From contig NZ_JANAVP010000003.1 of assembly GCF_024213665.1 (NCBI RefSeq), forward strand, positions 129,531 through 193,530: DNA of 64,000 bases. The letters run 5' to 3'. This DNA comes from Streptomyces sp. A3M-1-3 (GTDB taxonomy: Bacteria; Actinomycetota; Actinomycetes; Streptomycetales; Streptomycetaceae). Shown in pieces: positions 30,361-38,519 of the stretch (position 1 is its first letter; the number at the start of each line of letters is the position of its first letter). Under the pieces are notes generated by a model. The model made no database searches, was not told the origin of the DNA, and was given only the letters and a program-made list of their open reading frames with translations. The translations under genes and the position numbers were made by a program.

Positions 30361-30462
30361 CGCCGCCGACAGTACCCAACGGCGGTGCTCTGTGGCTCCC
30401 CGGCCGGGGCGGAAGGCATTATGGCTGCTCAGTGACGGCAGAGCGCCGAAGACGAGCACGAG

Positions 30463-31716
30463 GTGGCCATGGCAGGCAGCGGCGGCAGAACACCCCCCGG
30501 GACCGGGCGGCCGCTCGTGCTGTGGGGCGTCACGCGGGCCCTCCTGCTGCTCTGCGTGTTCAAGGTGTTCACGTTCCCCGGGCCGGATGTCACCAGCGAT
30601 GTCTCCGTCATCTACCAGGGCTGGTACGAGGTGCTGAAGACCGGCACCTTCCCGCTCGACGACGTCACCTGGCAGTACCCGCAGGCCGCCGCGCTCGCCA
30701 TCCTCTCCCCCGCCCTGCTGCCCTTCCTCGAGTACGCCCCGGCCTTCTTCGTGCTGGTCTGCCTCGCGGACGCGCTGGTCATGGGCCTGCTGCTGTACGC
30801 GGGGCGCCGACCCGCCCGGCGGCTCGCGGGCGCCTGGGTCTGGGTGGCGGGGGTGCCGCTGCTCGGCCCGACCGCGTACGCCCGGTACGACCTGATGGTG
30901 ACCGCCGTGGCCGTCGCCGCCCTGCTCGCCGGGGCACGCCACCCGCGCGCGATGGGGACGCTCGCCGGGCTGGGTGCGCTCCTGAAGGTGTGGCCCGCGC
31001 TGCTCCTCGCGGGCACCCGCCCCGGCCGCGCCACGCGCGCCGCGTGGGGCTCGGCGGCCCTGACCGGCGGCGGGCTCGCCCTGCTCTTCGCCGCGGCGAT
31101 GCCGGGGGCGCTCGCGTTCCTCACCTTCCAGCGCGACCGCGGTACCGAGATCGAGTCGCTCGGCTCGCTGGTCTTCCACGTCGCGCGGCACTTCGGCTGG
31201 GAGGGGCAGGTACTGCTGAACTACGGCTCGGTGGAATTCCTCGGGCCGTACGTCCCCCTGGTCAGCACCCTGGCGCTGGCGCTCACGGCGATCGCGTTCG
31301 GCTGGCTGCTGGTGTGGCGGCTGAGCGCGCGGACGTTCGGGGCGAGCACCGCGTGTGACGCGGCCTTCGCCGCCGTCCTGCTGTTCACCACCACCAGCCG
31401 GGTGATCAGTCCGCAGTATCTGCTGTGGCTGGTCGGCCTGGCCGCCGCCTGCCTCAGCCTGCGTGCGAGCCGGATGGACGTACCGGCCCGGCTGGTGCTG
31501 GCCGCGACCGGCGTCACGCTGCTGGAGTTCCCGCTCTGGTTCTCCCACGTCGTGGCCAGCGACTGGCCGGGCATCCTGCTGCTGACCGTACGCAACGGGC
31601 TGCTGGTCGCGGCGGCGCTCACGGCGTGCCGCCGGCTGTGGCGGGACACCGTGCGAGGACCGGCCACGGCCGGTCGGCCCACGCGAGACGAGGAGTCCGA
31701 ACTCCTCACCTCGTGA
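30463..31716 (+). CDS. Polyprenol-phosphate-dependent GT87 glycosyltransferase (DUF2029)
   Basis: 417 residues with about ten transmembrane helices. The loop after the first helix (GPDVTSDVSVIYQGWYEVLKTG and WQYPQAA) has the acidic residue typical of GT-C enzymes. LLGPTAYARYDLMVTAVAVAALLA and GALLKVWPALLLAG follow the DUF2029/GT87 pattern. GTG 30463 or ATG 30469 starts it. GT87 members use polyprenyl-phosphate sugars on the outer face of the membrane; the acceptor here is unknown. Confidence 0.87.
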   Translation: MAMAGSGGRTPPGTGRPLVLWGVTRALLLLCVFKVFTFPGPDVTSDVSVIYQGWYEVLKTGTFPLDDVTWQYPQAAALAILSPALLPFLEYAPAFFVLVCLADALVMGLLLYAGRRPARRLAGAWVWVAGVPLLGPTAYARYDLMVTAVAVAALLAGARHPRAMGTLAGLGALLKVWPALLLAGTRPGRATRAAWGSAALTGGGLALLFAAAMPGALAFLTFQRDRGTEIESLGSLVFHVARHFGWEGQVLLNYGSVEFLGPYVPLVSTLALALTAIAFGWLLVWRLSARTFGASTACDAAFAAVLLFTTTSRVISPQYLLWLVGLAAACLSLRASRMDVPARLVLAATGVTLLEFPLWFSHVVASDWPGILLLTVRNGLLVAAALTACRRLWRDTVRGPATAGRPTRDEESELLTS

Positions 31717-31762
31717 CGCCGGCCGGCCACCCGGCGGCCTGGCGGCCCGGCAGCACGCCGGC

Positions 31763-31810
31763 GTGACGGCCCGGCGTCGTGACGGCCCGGCGTCGTGACG
31801 GCCCGGCGGC
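31763..31810. repeat. Three tandem copies of a 16-bp unit
   Basis: GTGACGGCCCGGCGTC is repeated at 31763, 31779 and 31795 (last copy ending GGC). It lies in the gap between the convergent GT87 and metalloprotease stops, amid further GGCGGCC variants. Confidence 0.85.
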
Positions 31811-31829
31811 CCAGCCGCCCGGCGGCCGG

Positions 31830-33059
31830 TCATGCCAGCTGCGCACGCAGATACGCGCGCCACTGGGCGGTGAAGTCCTCCGGCGTGGTCGAGAGCACCT
31901 CGTCCATCGCCCGTTCCACCGCGCCCTCGCGCTTCTTGTGCGCGCCGACGGCCCGGTAGAAGGCCGTCAGCTTCTCCTCGCCCCAGCGGTCCGCGATCAG
32001 CCTGCACGCCAGCCAGCCGCCCTCGTACGCCCGCGCCAGCCGGTCCGCGTCCCCGCTGAAGCCGAACTCCCCGTCCGCGGGCAGCCGCCCGGGCAGCCCA
32101 CCGCCGCGTACGGCCCGCCGCAGCTCGGGCGCGGCCTGGGCGGCGGTGCGGTCCGTACCGCGGTACGCCACCCAGTCGGCGAACCCCTCCGAGAGCCACA
32201 GCGGCGTGGCCGCGGAGGTGTGCGCCCGGGTGGCGACATGGGCCGTCTCATGGGTCAGCACTGTCCGACGGCCATGCTCCCCCAGTACGGCGTACGCCTC
32301 GGGGTTGACGATCACCCGGTCCGCGGGCGCCGACGAGGAGCCGCCGGACTCCCCCGTGGTGACGGCCGCGATACCCCGGTAGCCGGCCGCCGGCGCGCCC
32401 AGCAGCGAGGCCATCCCGTCCAGCGATCCGGGCACCAGGACGACCACGCGCCCGGCCCAGTCGCCCGTCCAGGCCGCGTCGACGGCGGGCACCGCGCGGT
32501 CGGCGGCTTCCGCGACCGCGCGCAGCATCCCGGCCGGGCGGCCGACGCCGAGGACCAGGCTGTGCGTGCCGCGGACGGCGGTGACCCGGCCCTGCTGCCA
32601 GAGCTGCTGCGTGCCGCCCTTGACGGGCCGGTCGGCGGCGACGTACCAACGGCCGTCGTCCTCGGCCAGTTCGAGCTCACGGCCGGCCGTCACGGGCGCG
32701 CGGTCGTACCCCTGAAGCCGGTAGCGCAGTTCGACGCGGGCGGTGGCCGTGGAGCCGTTGCGCCGCAGGCTGGTCAGTTCGTACGCCCAGGACTGCAGCG
32801 GTACGTCCGCGAGGTTCGCGAACTCCCTGCGCGCGGCGGCCCGCAGGGCGGACGCCGCCGGGTCGAGCGCCGCGAGGTAGGCGTCCTCGTCGCGGTCGAG
32901 TACGGCGGCAGCGCGGAGGTCCAGCGTCCGCTGGACCTCCCGTGCGGCGGTGTCGGGTACGGCCGGCGCCCCGCACGCGGCCGTCAGCAGGAGGAGCAGC
33001 GCCAGTACCGGCCCCGCCCATCGCCTCGTCCCACGCCCTGCACGCCCGCGACCTGCCAC
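31830..33059 (-). CDS. Lipoprotein zinc metallopeptidase-like (gluzincin)
   Basis: 409 residues. The lipoprotein signal is LALLLLLTAACG near residue 30. An NTF2-like region follows. Then the zinc motif LTHETAHVATRAH (HExxH) and, about 20 residues on, LSEGFADW supplying the third ligand glutamate, as in peptidase MA-like proteins. GTG 33059 is taken; the frame is open upstream but has no similarity, and the ribosome-binding site is weak. Anchored outside the membrane. Target unknown. Confidence 0.85.
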   Translation of the reverse strand: MAGRGRAGRGTRRWAGPVLALLLLLTAACGAPAVPDTAAREVQRTLDLRAAAVLDRDEDAYLAALDPAASALRAAARREFANLADVPLQSWAYELTSLRRNGSTATARVELRYRLQGYDRAPVTAGRELELAEDDGRWYVAADRPVKGGTQQLWQQGRVTAVRGTHSLVLGVGRPAGMLRAVAEAADRAVPAVDAAWTGDWAGRVVVLVPGSLDGMASLLGAPAAGYRGIAAVTTGESGGSSSAPADRVIVNPEAYAVLGEHGRRTVLTHETAHVATRAHTSAATPLWLSEGFADWVAYRGTDRTAAQAAPELRRAVRGGGLPGRLPADGEFGFSGDADRLARAYEGGWLACRLIADRWGEEKLTAFYRAVGAHKKREGAVERAMDEVLSTTPEDFTAQWRAYLRAQLA

Positions 33060-33115
33060 TCTGCCGAGAATACGGGGCCTGCCGAGAATGCGGGGCCCGG
33101 GGAGAACCTCGCGGG

Positions 33116-34147
33116 TCAGACCCTGGTAACGGCCGAGACCGGCATCATGCCGACCGGGTCGTAGCGCACCGGTGCGCCGGGGTACGGGGCGTGCACGACC
33201 TGCCCGTTGCCCACGTACATCCCGACATGGCTGGCGTCGCTGCGGTACGTCACCAGGTCGCCCGGCCGCGCCTCGGCGAGGGACACGTGCCGCCCGGCGT
33301 TCCGCTGGGCCTGTGAGGTGCGGGGCAGTGAGACTCCGGCCTGCCGGTAGGACCACACCATGAGCCCGGAGCAGTCGAAGCCGGACGGCCCGATCGCGCC
33401 CCACACATACGGCCGGCCGACCGCCTGGCGTGCGGCCGCCACCGCGGCGGCCGCCCGCGCGGAGGACGCTCCGAGGCCGGAGAGCTCGGGCAGTGCCTCG
33501 CCCCGCCCGGATCGCGAGGCCCTGTCGTACGCGGCGCGCTGATCGGAGGGCAGCGAGTTCAGCAGCCGCTGCGCCTGGGCGAGCTTGGCGGTGACCGAGC
33601 GCTTGTGGCGGGCCACGTCGGCACGCAGGCGCTCCAGTTCGGCGAGCTTGCGGGTGGCTTCCGCGCGTTGTTGCCCGAGCCCCCGCTGTGCCGCCTCGAA
33701 TTCCAGCAGCTTGCCCGCCTGGCGAGCGCCGATGCGGTCCAGGGTGGCGGCCTTGTCGAGATAGCTGTCCGGGTCCTCGGACAGCAGCAGGGCGACCGAC
33801 GGGTCGATCCCGCCCGCCCGGTACTGGGCGCCCGCGAACGAACCGAGCACGCCCCTCATACGGTTGACGCGGTCCTGGCCGCGGGCGACGGCGTCCTGGG
33901 TCTGCCGTACCTGCTCGCGCAGCTGATCGGCGTGCTCGTCCGCCTTGTTGAACTGCTCGGTGGCCTTCTCCGCCTGCTCGAAGAGGTGGTCCACCTTCGT
34001 CTGGACGGCGGTGGTGGTGTCGTGCGGTTCCGCGTCCGCCGGTGCGGCCGTGAAGGCTGCCGCCGCGGTGGCCGCGGCGGCGGACAGGACGGTGACACGG
34101 GTGCTCCGGTCAAGGCCCGACTGGGTGGGCCGGCGATGGGACGCCAC
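33116..34147 (-). CDS. NlpC/P60 cell-wall hydrolase (first paralogue)
   Basis: 343 residues. Signal peptide (VASHRRPTQ then an Ala-rich core ending ADAEPH), a coiled-coil region of about 170 residues, and a C-terminal NlpC/P60 domain. The domain has FDCSGLMVWSYRQAG (nucleophile Cys), SHVGMYVGNGQVVHAP (His) and a final His-containing strand. It should cleave the D-gamma-Glu-diaminopimelate bond in peptidoglycan stems. GTG 34147 matches the start of the paralogue just upstream. The coiled coil resembles RipA-type autoinhibitory segments. Confidence 0.9.
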   Translation of the reverse strand: MASHRRPTQSGLDRSTRVTVLSAAAATAAAAFTAAPADAEPHDTTTAVQTKVDHLFEQAEKATEQFNKADEHADQLREQVRQTQDAVARGQDRVNRMRGVLGSFAGAQYRAGGIDPSVALLLSEDPDSYLDKAATLDRIGARQAGKLLEFEAAQRGLGQQRAEATRKLAELERLRADVARHKRSVTAKLAQAQRLLNSLPSDQRAAYDRASRSGRGEALPELSGLGASSARAAAAVAAARQAVGRPYVWGAIGPSGFDCSGLMVWSYRQAGVSLPRTSQAQRNAGRHVSLAEARPGDLVTYRSDASHVGMYVGNGQVVHAPYPGAPVRYDPVGMMPVSAVTRV

Positions 34148-34283
34148 AGGAAGCCGCACTCCCTTCCGCTGCAGGCGGTCCCCTGCCGCCCTGGTGGGCG
34201 GACGAATTGCCGGGAACCGCGCGGCCAGACAGTAGCCGCGCGCACCTGTGACGGCCAAAGACCTCGGCGCATACACACAGTGA

Positions 34284-34317
34284 CGCCCCGCCGGAGACGC
34301 AGGTCACCGGCGGGGCG
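34284..34317 (-). terminator. Hairpin between the two NlpC/P60 genes
   Basis: Eleven-base arms (34284-34294 and 34307-34317) around a 12-base loop lie about 100 bases beyond the stop of the upstream paralogue. It should end that transcript, so the downstream paralogue probably has its own promoter in 34148-34283. Confidence 0.65.
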
Positions 34318-34415
34318 GACAGTCAGCGAAGGGTGCCGGAAATCGCCCGAATGGGCGGTGCGGACACCGTGGGTGGCGTCAATGGCGCCTCCTCGGCGAC
34401 GTCAGAGACGACCCG

Positions 34416-35438
34416 TCATATGCGTACGCCGAACTGGAAGCTTCCGGCCCACTCCATGGCCTCGTAGCGCACCACGGTGCCCGGCTTGGGGGCGTGCAGC
34501 ACCTGGTTGTTACCGGCGTAGAGACCCACGTGGCTCAGTCCGCTGAAGAAGACGAGGTCGCCCGGCTGCAGCTGGCTCCGGCCGATCCGGGTGCCGTCGT
34601 TGGCCTGGGTGTAGGTGGTGCGGGTGATGCTCACGCCGGCCTGGGCGTACGACCACTGGGTCAGGCCCGAGCAGTCGTAGGAGTTGGGGCCCTCGGCGCC
34701 GGAGACGTACGGCTTGCCGAGCTGGGTCTGGGCGGCGGCCAGGGCGGCGGCGGCGCGGCCCGAGGACGGCTTCTCGTTGCCGAGGTCGGCCCGAGCGCTG
34801 GCGCGGTTGGCGCGGTTCTCTTCCTCGTTGATCGCCGCACGTTCCTCGGCGGTGAGGGAGTTCAGCAGCCGCTGGGCCTCGCTCAGCTTGCTCTGGACCA
34901 CCTTCTTCTTCGAGGCGAGTTCCTTACGCGTCTCGGCGAGGTCCTTGAGCTTGCCGGACGCTTCCGCGCGCTGCTGTGCGAGAGCGCGCTGCTTCGCCTG
35001 GATCTTCTCCACCGACTCGGCCTGCTTCGAGCTCAACTGGTCGAGCGAGGATGCCTTGGAGAGGTAGTCGTCCGGATCCGCCGAGAGGAAGAGCTGCACG
35101 GACGGGTCGATACCGCCGGAGCGGTACTGCGCGGTGGCCATCGAACCGAGGCCGTCCCGCAGGGCGTTGAGCTCGTCCTGGCCGCGGGCCACCTTGTCCT
35201 GGAGCTGGCTGATCTGCTTCTGGAGCTTGTCCTGCTGCTCCTTCGCCCCGTTGTACTTGTCGGTGGCAATCTCCGACTCGTGGTACAGCTTGTCGACCTT
35301 GGCCTTGACCTCGCTCTTGCTCGGCTTCGGGTCGGCCTGGGCGGTCTGGGAGGTGAGGGCCACGGCGGCGGCTGCGGTTGCGGTGAGCACGGTCACACGT
35401 GTGCGGCTCGGCTGCTTGGGTCGACGGTGGGACGCCAC
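34416..35438 (-). CDS. NlpC/P60 cell-wall hydrolase (second paralogue)
   Basis: 340 residues with the same plan as the neighbour at 33116: signal peptide (VASHRRPKQ, cleavage near TAQAD), Lys/Gln/Glu-rich coiled coil to about residue 210, then NlpC/P60 with YDCSGLTQWSYAQAG, SHVGLYAGNNQVLHAP and a final FGVRI. GTG 35438 is chosen because AAGGAG lies 9 bases upstream. About half the residues match the paralogue, pointing to tandem duplication. A long leader precedes it. Confidence 0.92.
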   Translation of the reverse strand: MASHRRPKQPSRTRVTVLTATAAAAVALTSQTAQADPKPSKSEVKAKVDKLYHESEIATDKYNGAKEQQDKLQKQISQLQDKVARGQDELNALRDGLGSMATAQYRSGGIDPSVQLFLSADPDDYLSKASSLDQLSSKQAESVEKIQAKQRALAQQRAEASGKLKDLAETRKELASKKKVVQSKLSEAQRLLNSLTAEERAAINEEENRANRASARADLGNEKPSSGRAAAALAAAQTQLGKPYVSGAEGPNSYDCSGLTQWSYAQAGVSITRTTYTQANDGTRIGRSQLQPGDLVFFSGLSHVGLYAGNNQVLHAPKPGTVVRYEAMEWAGSFQFGVRI

Positions 35439-35685
35439 GAAGGCGAGCTCCTTCTTCCTCGAGCCGCCGAACAACGCTGACTCGGCGGTCCCTTCGCCGT
35501 CACCCCGGATGGGTGATCAACCGCACGAAGGTTTGAAGCCTGACACTAGTGACCTACCTGTGATCACTTCAAATCCTCGCAGGAAAAATCTCGGTCACGG
35601 AGCGCATAATTTGCAGACATCGCACAGCCAGTAATGGTCACTTGACGGTACGTTCCATGAATTCGGGCATTGCGCCCAGGAGTTA
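35439..35685 (-). promoter_or_regulatory. AT-richer leader and promoter region of the NlpC/P60 gene
   Basis: About 247 bases with no supported gene and visibly lower G+C than the flanks. A hairpin CCGCCGA/TCGGCGG (35464-35470 with 35482-35488) lies just upstream of the ribosome-binding site and could affect translation. CACTAGTG and nearby TGATCA palindromes sit upstream. Genes of this class are often riboswitch-controlled in Streptomyces, but I could not fit the ydaO (c-di-AMP) consensus here. Confidence 0.4.
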
Positions 35686-37044
35686 CTAGACGCGCGAAAG
35701 CCGCTTCAGCAACAAGGCGGACGCAACCGGACGCGCCCCTGCCTTGGCCACTCCGTCGGCCACTTCCCGGTCGGTCGAGACCACCACGACGGGCCGGCCC
35801 GGCGGCTCCGCCCGGACGAGCTGGCGGATCAGCTCGTCCGCCGTCACCCCGGGCTTGGAGAACAGCACACGCACCCCGCGCGGTGGCGCGAGCAGCACCG
35901 GCGCGGCCAGCTCCGCCCCGTCGAAGACACACGTCATCTCGGCGCCCGTCTGCGCGGCGAGCATCGAAAGACCGCCCAGCAGCCGCAGCCGCTGCTTCTC
36001 CAGCGGCATCGTCGGATAGCCGGTCTTGGTCACGTTGTACCCGTCCACGACCAGATGGGCCTGCGGCAGCGCCAGCAGCTGGTCCAGCAGCGCCGGATCG
36101 GTCTCCGACAGCGCCCTGGCCGCGACGTCCTTGGGCGACATCCGCCCCGGCTCGACCGCGTCCACCGTGTCCGCCGGACGTACGGACGCGGGCGGCAGGG
36201 CCAGTTCGCGCCGCAGCCCCTGCGCCGACTCCAGCACCGTGTCGAGCAGCAGCCGCAGCCGCATGTCCTCGACGCTGCGGCCCTCGCGGGCGGCCCGGCG
36301 GCTCGCCTCGAGGGCCGATTCCGCCTCGGCGAGGCGCGACTTCAGCCGCCGGGTCTCGCTCTCGGCCGCGGCGACCTGGCCGGTGGCCTCGTTCCGGATG
36401 CCGTCGATCTCGGCGGCCGTCTTGCGCAGCGCCGCTTCGCCGCGCTTGAGGTCGCTCTGGGCGCTGCGCAGCTTGCGCTGAAGCGATTCGGCTTCCCTGC
36501 GGGCCGTCTCCAGCTCCGTACGCAGCCGCTCGGTGTCGTTCTTCGTCTGGGCGCGGGCCCGCTCGAGCTCCTCGCGCAGCCGCTCCAGCTCGCGCTGGGT
36601 CTCCTCGCCCACCCGCTCGGCGTCCGCGCGCTGCGCCTCCTCGCCGGCGGCGGCCACCAGCTTGACCCAGCCGGCGGGCCGCAGCACGTAGGCGGCCGCG
36701 GCCACATCGACGGGATCGGCGGCGGCCGGGGGTGCACCGGACTCGAGGGCTCCGGTCAACTCCGGCTGGGCCTCCCGCAGCCGCTCGCCGATGCGCTGGC
36801 GGAACAGCGCGTCGCCCTCCAGGGCCGACGCCATCGCGTTGCCCGCGAACTTCGCCCGCCTGGTCGGGGTGAACCGGGCGTACTGGCGCAGCTGCGCCGG
36901 GAGTTCGGCGACCGTGAGCCCACCGAACGCGTCCGAGACCAGCGAGACGACCCGGCGCCTCACGCCTTCCGGCAGCGGGCGGTCGAGCACCTCGGCGGCG
37001 TCGCCGGCCTCCGGGGCCGGCTCAGCGCCGCTTGCAGGCTCCAC
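35686..37044 (-). CDS. NYN-domain (YacP-like) RNA-binding/nuclease protein with coiled coil
   Basis: 452 residues. N-terminal region (LPEGVRRRVVSLVSDAFGGLTVAELPAQLRQYARF) of the actinobacterial type, a charged coiled coil at about 135-255, and a C-terminal NYN/PIN-like domain. That domain has HLVVDGYNVTKTGYP (first catalytic Asp), CVFDGAELA and VVVSTDREVADG (further Asp). NYN proteins are ribonucleases acting in RNA turnover. GTG 37044 begins 39 bases after the zinc-ribbon gene, so the two probably form an operon. Confidence 0.87.
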   Translation of the reverse strand: MEPASGAEPAPEAGDAAEVLDRPLPEGVRRRVVSLVSDAFGGLTVAELPAQLRQYARFTPTRRAKFAGNAMASALEGDALFRQRIGERLREAQPELTGALESGAPPAAADPVDVAAAAYVLRPAGWVKLVAAAGEEAQRADAERVGEETQRELERLREELERARAQTKNDTERLRTELETARREAESLQRKLRSAQSDLKRGEAALRKTAAEIDGIRNEATGQVAAAESETRRLKSRLAEAESALEASRRAAREGRSVEDMRLRLLLDTVLESAQGLRRELALPPASVRPADTVDAVEPGRMSPKDVAARALSETDPALLDQLLALPQAHLVVDGYNVTKTGYPTMPLEKQRLRLLGGLSMLAAQTGAEMTCVFDGAELAAPVLLAPPRGVRVLFSKPGVTADELIRQLVRAEPPGRPVVVVSTDREVADGVAKAGARPVASALLLKRLSRV

Positions 37045-37082
37045 AATCTGTCACCCCTACCGTCACTACGGGGCGGCTCCCC

Positions 37083-37322
37083 TCAGGAGCCGGCGCCCGG
37101 CCTGTCCACGAGTTCGATCTGGTCCACCGCGTTGCACCACCGGCAGCGCACCGACTCGATGGTCTCACTGACCACCTCGCGTTCTTCGACCTTCGGCTCT
37201 CCGGCCAGGTCGAGATGTACGTACTCGACGACCTTGGAGGATCTGGTGACGTCGAACCGGGTGAGGTTGCCACAGAGCGCACAGCGCCACCGGGTCGTGG
37301 TGCTGGGCAGGGGAACCGTCAT
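37083..37322 (-). CDS. Small zinc-ribbon protein
   Basis: 79 residues with two CxxC pairs (WRCALCGNLTRFD and VRCRWCNAVDQIE) expected to bind one zinc. Between them is a strand-rich stretch. ATG 37322 follows AGAGGGA. Conserved in Streptomyces without known function to me. Position upstream of the NYN gene suggests nucleic-acid metabolism. Confidence 0.85.
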   Translation of the reverse strand: MTVPLPSTTTRWRCALCGNLTRFDVTRSSKVVEYVHLDLAGEPKVEEREVVSETIESVRCRWCNAVDQIELVDRPGAGS

Positions 37323-37466
37323 CGTCCCGTCCCTCTTTCTTGGCTGTGCGGGTGGACTGCCCGTAACCCTATTGCCTGGCGGGTACCCCAGGTGGCGCAC
37401 AGTCCTGCATGCGAGACGCGGCGAGGCACCCTGTTCCAGTCTGTCCCCTTACGACATGCTCTGTTC

Positions 37467-38177
37467 ATGATCGTACGGTGGGGAGCGGCCGGCGGGCCCC
37501 TGGTGACCTACGGGGTGATCGGCGCCTGCTGCCTGGTCTTCGTCCTCAGCCCGGTCTCCGGGCTCAATCCGGTGTACGGCACGGGTGAGCAGCTGACGGC
37601 CGCGCAGAGCGCCTACTTCGAGCGCTGGGGCGTCATCCCGGACGAGCTGTTCAGCGGCTCCGGCCGCGCCGCCCTCACCCCGCTGACCGCCCTGTTCGTC
37701 CACGGCAGCTGGCTGCATCTGCTGGGCAACATGCTGTTTCTGTACGTCTTCGGGGCGATGGCCGAGGAGCGGATGGGGCGCCTGGAGTTCGCTCTCTTCT
37801 CCCTCGCCTGCGGCTACCTCGCGCTGGTCGGGTACGCGGCGGCGAACGCGGGCTCGCAGCAGACCCTGGTGGGGGCGTCCGGCGCGATCTCCGGGGTGCT
37901 CGGCGGCTTCCTCCACCTCTTCCCCAGGGCCCGGGTCACCAGCCTGTTCCCGTTCCTCCTCTTCCTGCCGCTGCGGCTCCCCGCCTGGCTCGTGCTGCTG
38001 TTCTGGTTCGCCATCCAGTGGCTGGCGGCGCGCAGTGCCGACAGCGGGCCGGGGGTCGCCTATCTGGCCCATCTGGTCGGCTTCTCGATCGGCTTCCTCT
38101 ATGCCTGGGGGCGCTACAGGCGTACGGATAGAGTGAGGCGACCAGCGCCGGCCACCGAGGGAGACAGCAAGCCGTGA
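37467..38177 (+). CDS. Rhomboid-family intramembrane serine protease
   Basis: 236 residues, six or seven helices. FVHGSWLHLLGNMLFLYVFG carries the oxyanion Asn/His side. LVGASGAISGVLGG has the GxSG nucleophile, and YLAHLVGFSIGF the catalytic histidine. Start ATG 37467 (MIVRWGAAGG); the frame is open upstream but without similarity. The stop overlaps the next gene by four bases (GTGA). Confidence 0.9.
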   Translation: MIVRWGAAGGPLVTYGVIGACCLVFVLSPVSGLNPVYGTGEQLTAAQSAYFERWGVIPDELFSGSGRAALTPLTALFVHGSWLHLLGNMLFLYVFGAMAEERMGRLEFALFSLACGYLALVGYAAANAGSQQTLVGASGAISGVLGGFLHLFPRARVTSLFPFLLFLPLRLPAWLVLLFWFAIQWLAARSADSGPGVAYLAHLVGFSIGFLYAWGRYRRTDRVRRPAPATEGDSKP

Positions 38178-38455
38178 TCACCGCGATCGTGCTCATCAAG
38201 ACCAGCGTGGACCGGATTCCTGAGATCGCGGAGTCGATCGCCGCCCTGGACAGCGTCAGCGAGGTCTACTCCGTCACCGGTACGTACGACCTCATCGCCA
38301 TGGTGCGGGTGGCCCGGCACGACGACCTGGCGGACATCATCCCGGGCCGGATCAGCAAGATCCCCGGCGTGGAGGCCACGGACACCCACGTGGCGTTCCG
38401 TACGTACTCCCAGCACGACCTGGAAGCGGCGTTCGCGATCGGCCTCGACGCGTAG
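38174..38455 (+). CDS. Lrp/AsnC-type ligand-binding domain protein
   Basis: 93 residues forming only the RAM/AsnC effector domain, with no DNA-binding part: AIVLIKTSVDRIPEIAESIAAL, VSEVYSVTGTYDLIAMVRV, ISKIPGVEATDTHVAFRTYS. GTG 38174 overlaps the rhomboid stop. Stand-alone RAM proteins bind amino acids and may modulate full-length Lrp proteins. Confidence 0.9.
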   Translation: MITAIVLIKTSVDRIPEIAESIAALDSVSEVYSVTGTYDLIAMVRVARHDDLADIIPGRISKIPGVEATDTHVAFRTYSQHDLEAAFAIGLDA

Positions 38456-38519
38456 CGCCTCCGGCGGGGCGACCGGCGCCCCAGGCCCTGTCCGGCCGCG
38501 TTGTCGTCGGTCGCCCCAG

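Noticed and set aside
35439..35685. ydaO/c-di-AMP riboswitch before the NlpC/P60 gene
   Set aside because: Some hydrolase genes in Streptomyces have one, but the conserved core elements could not be found here.
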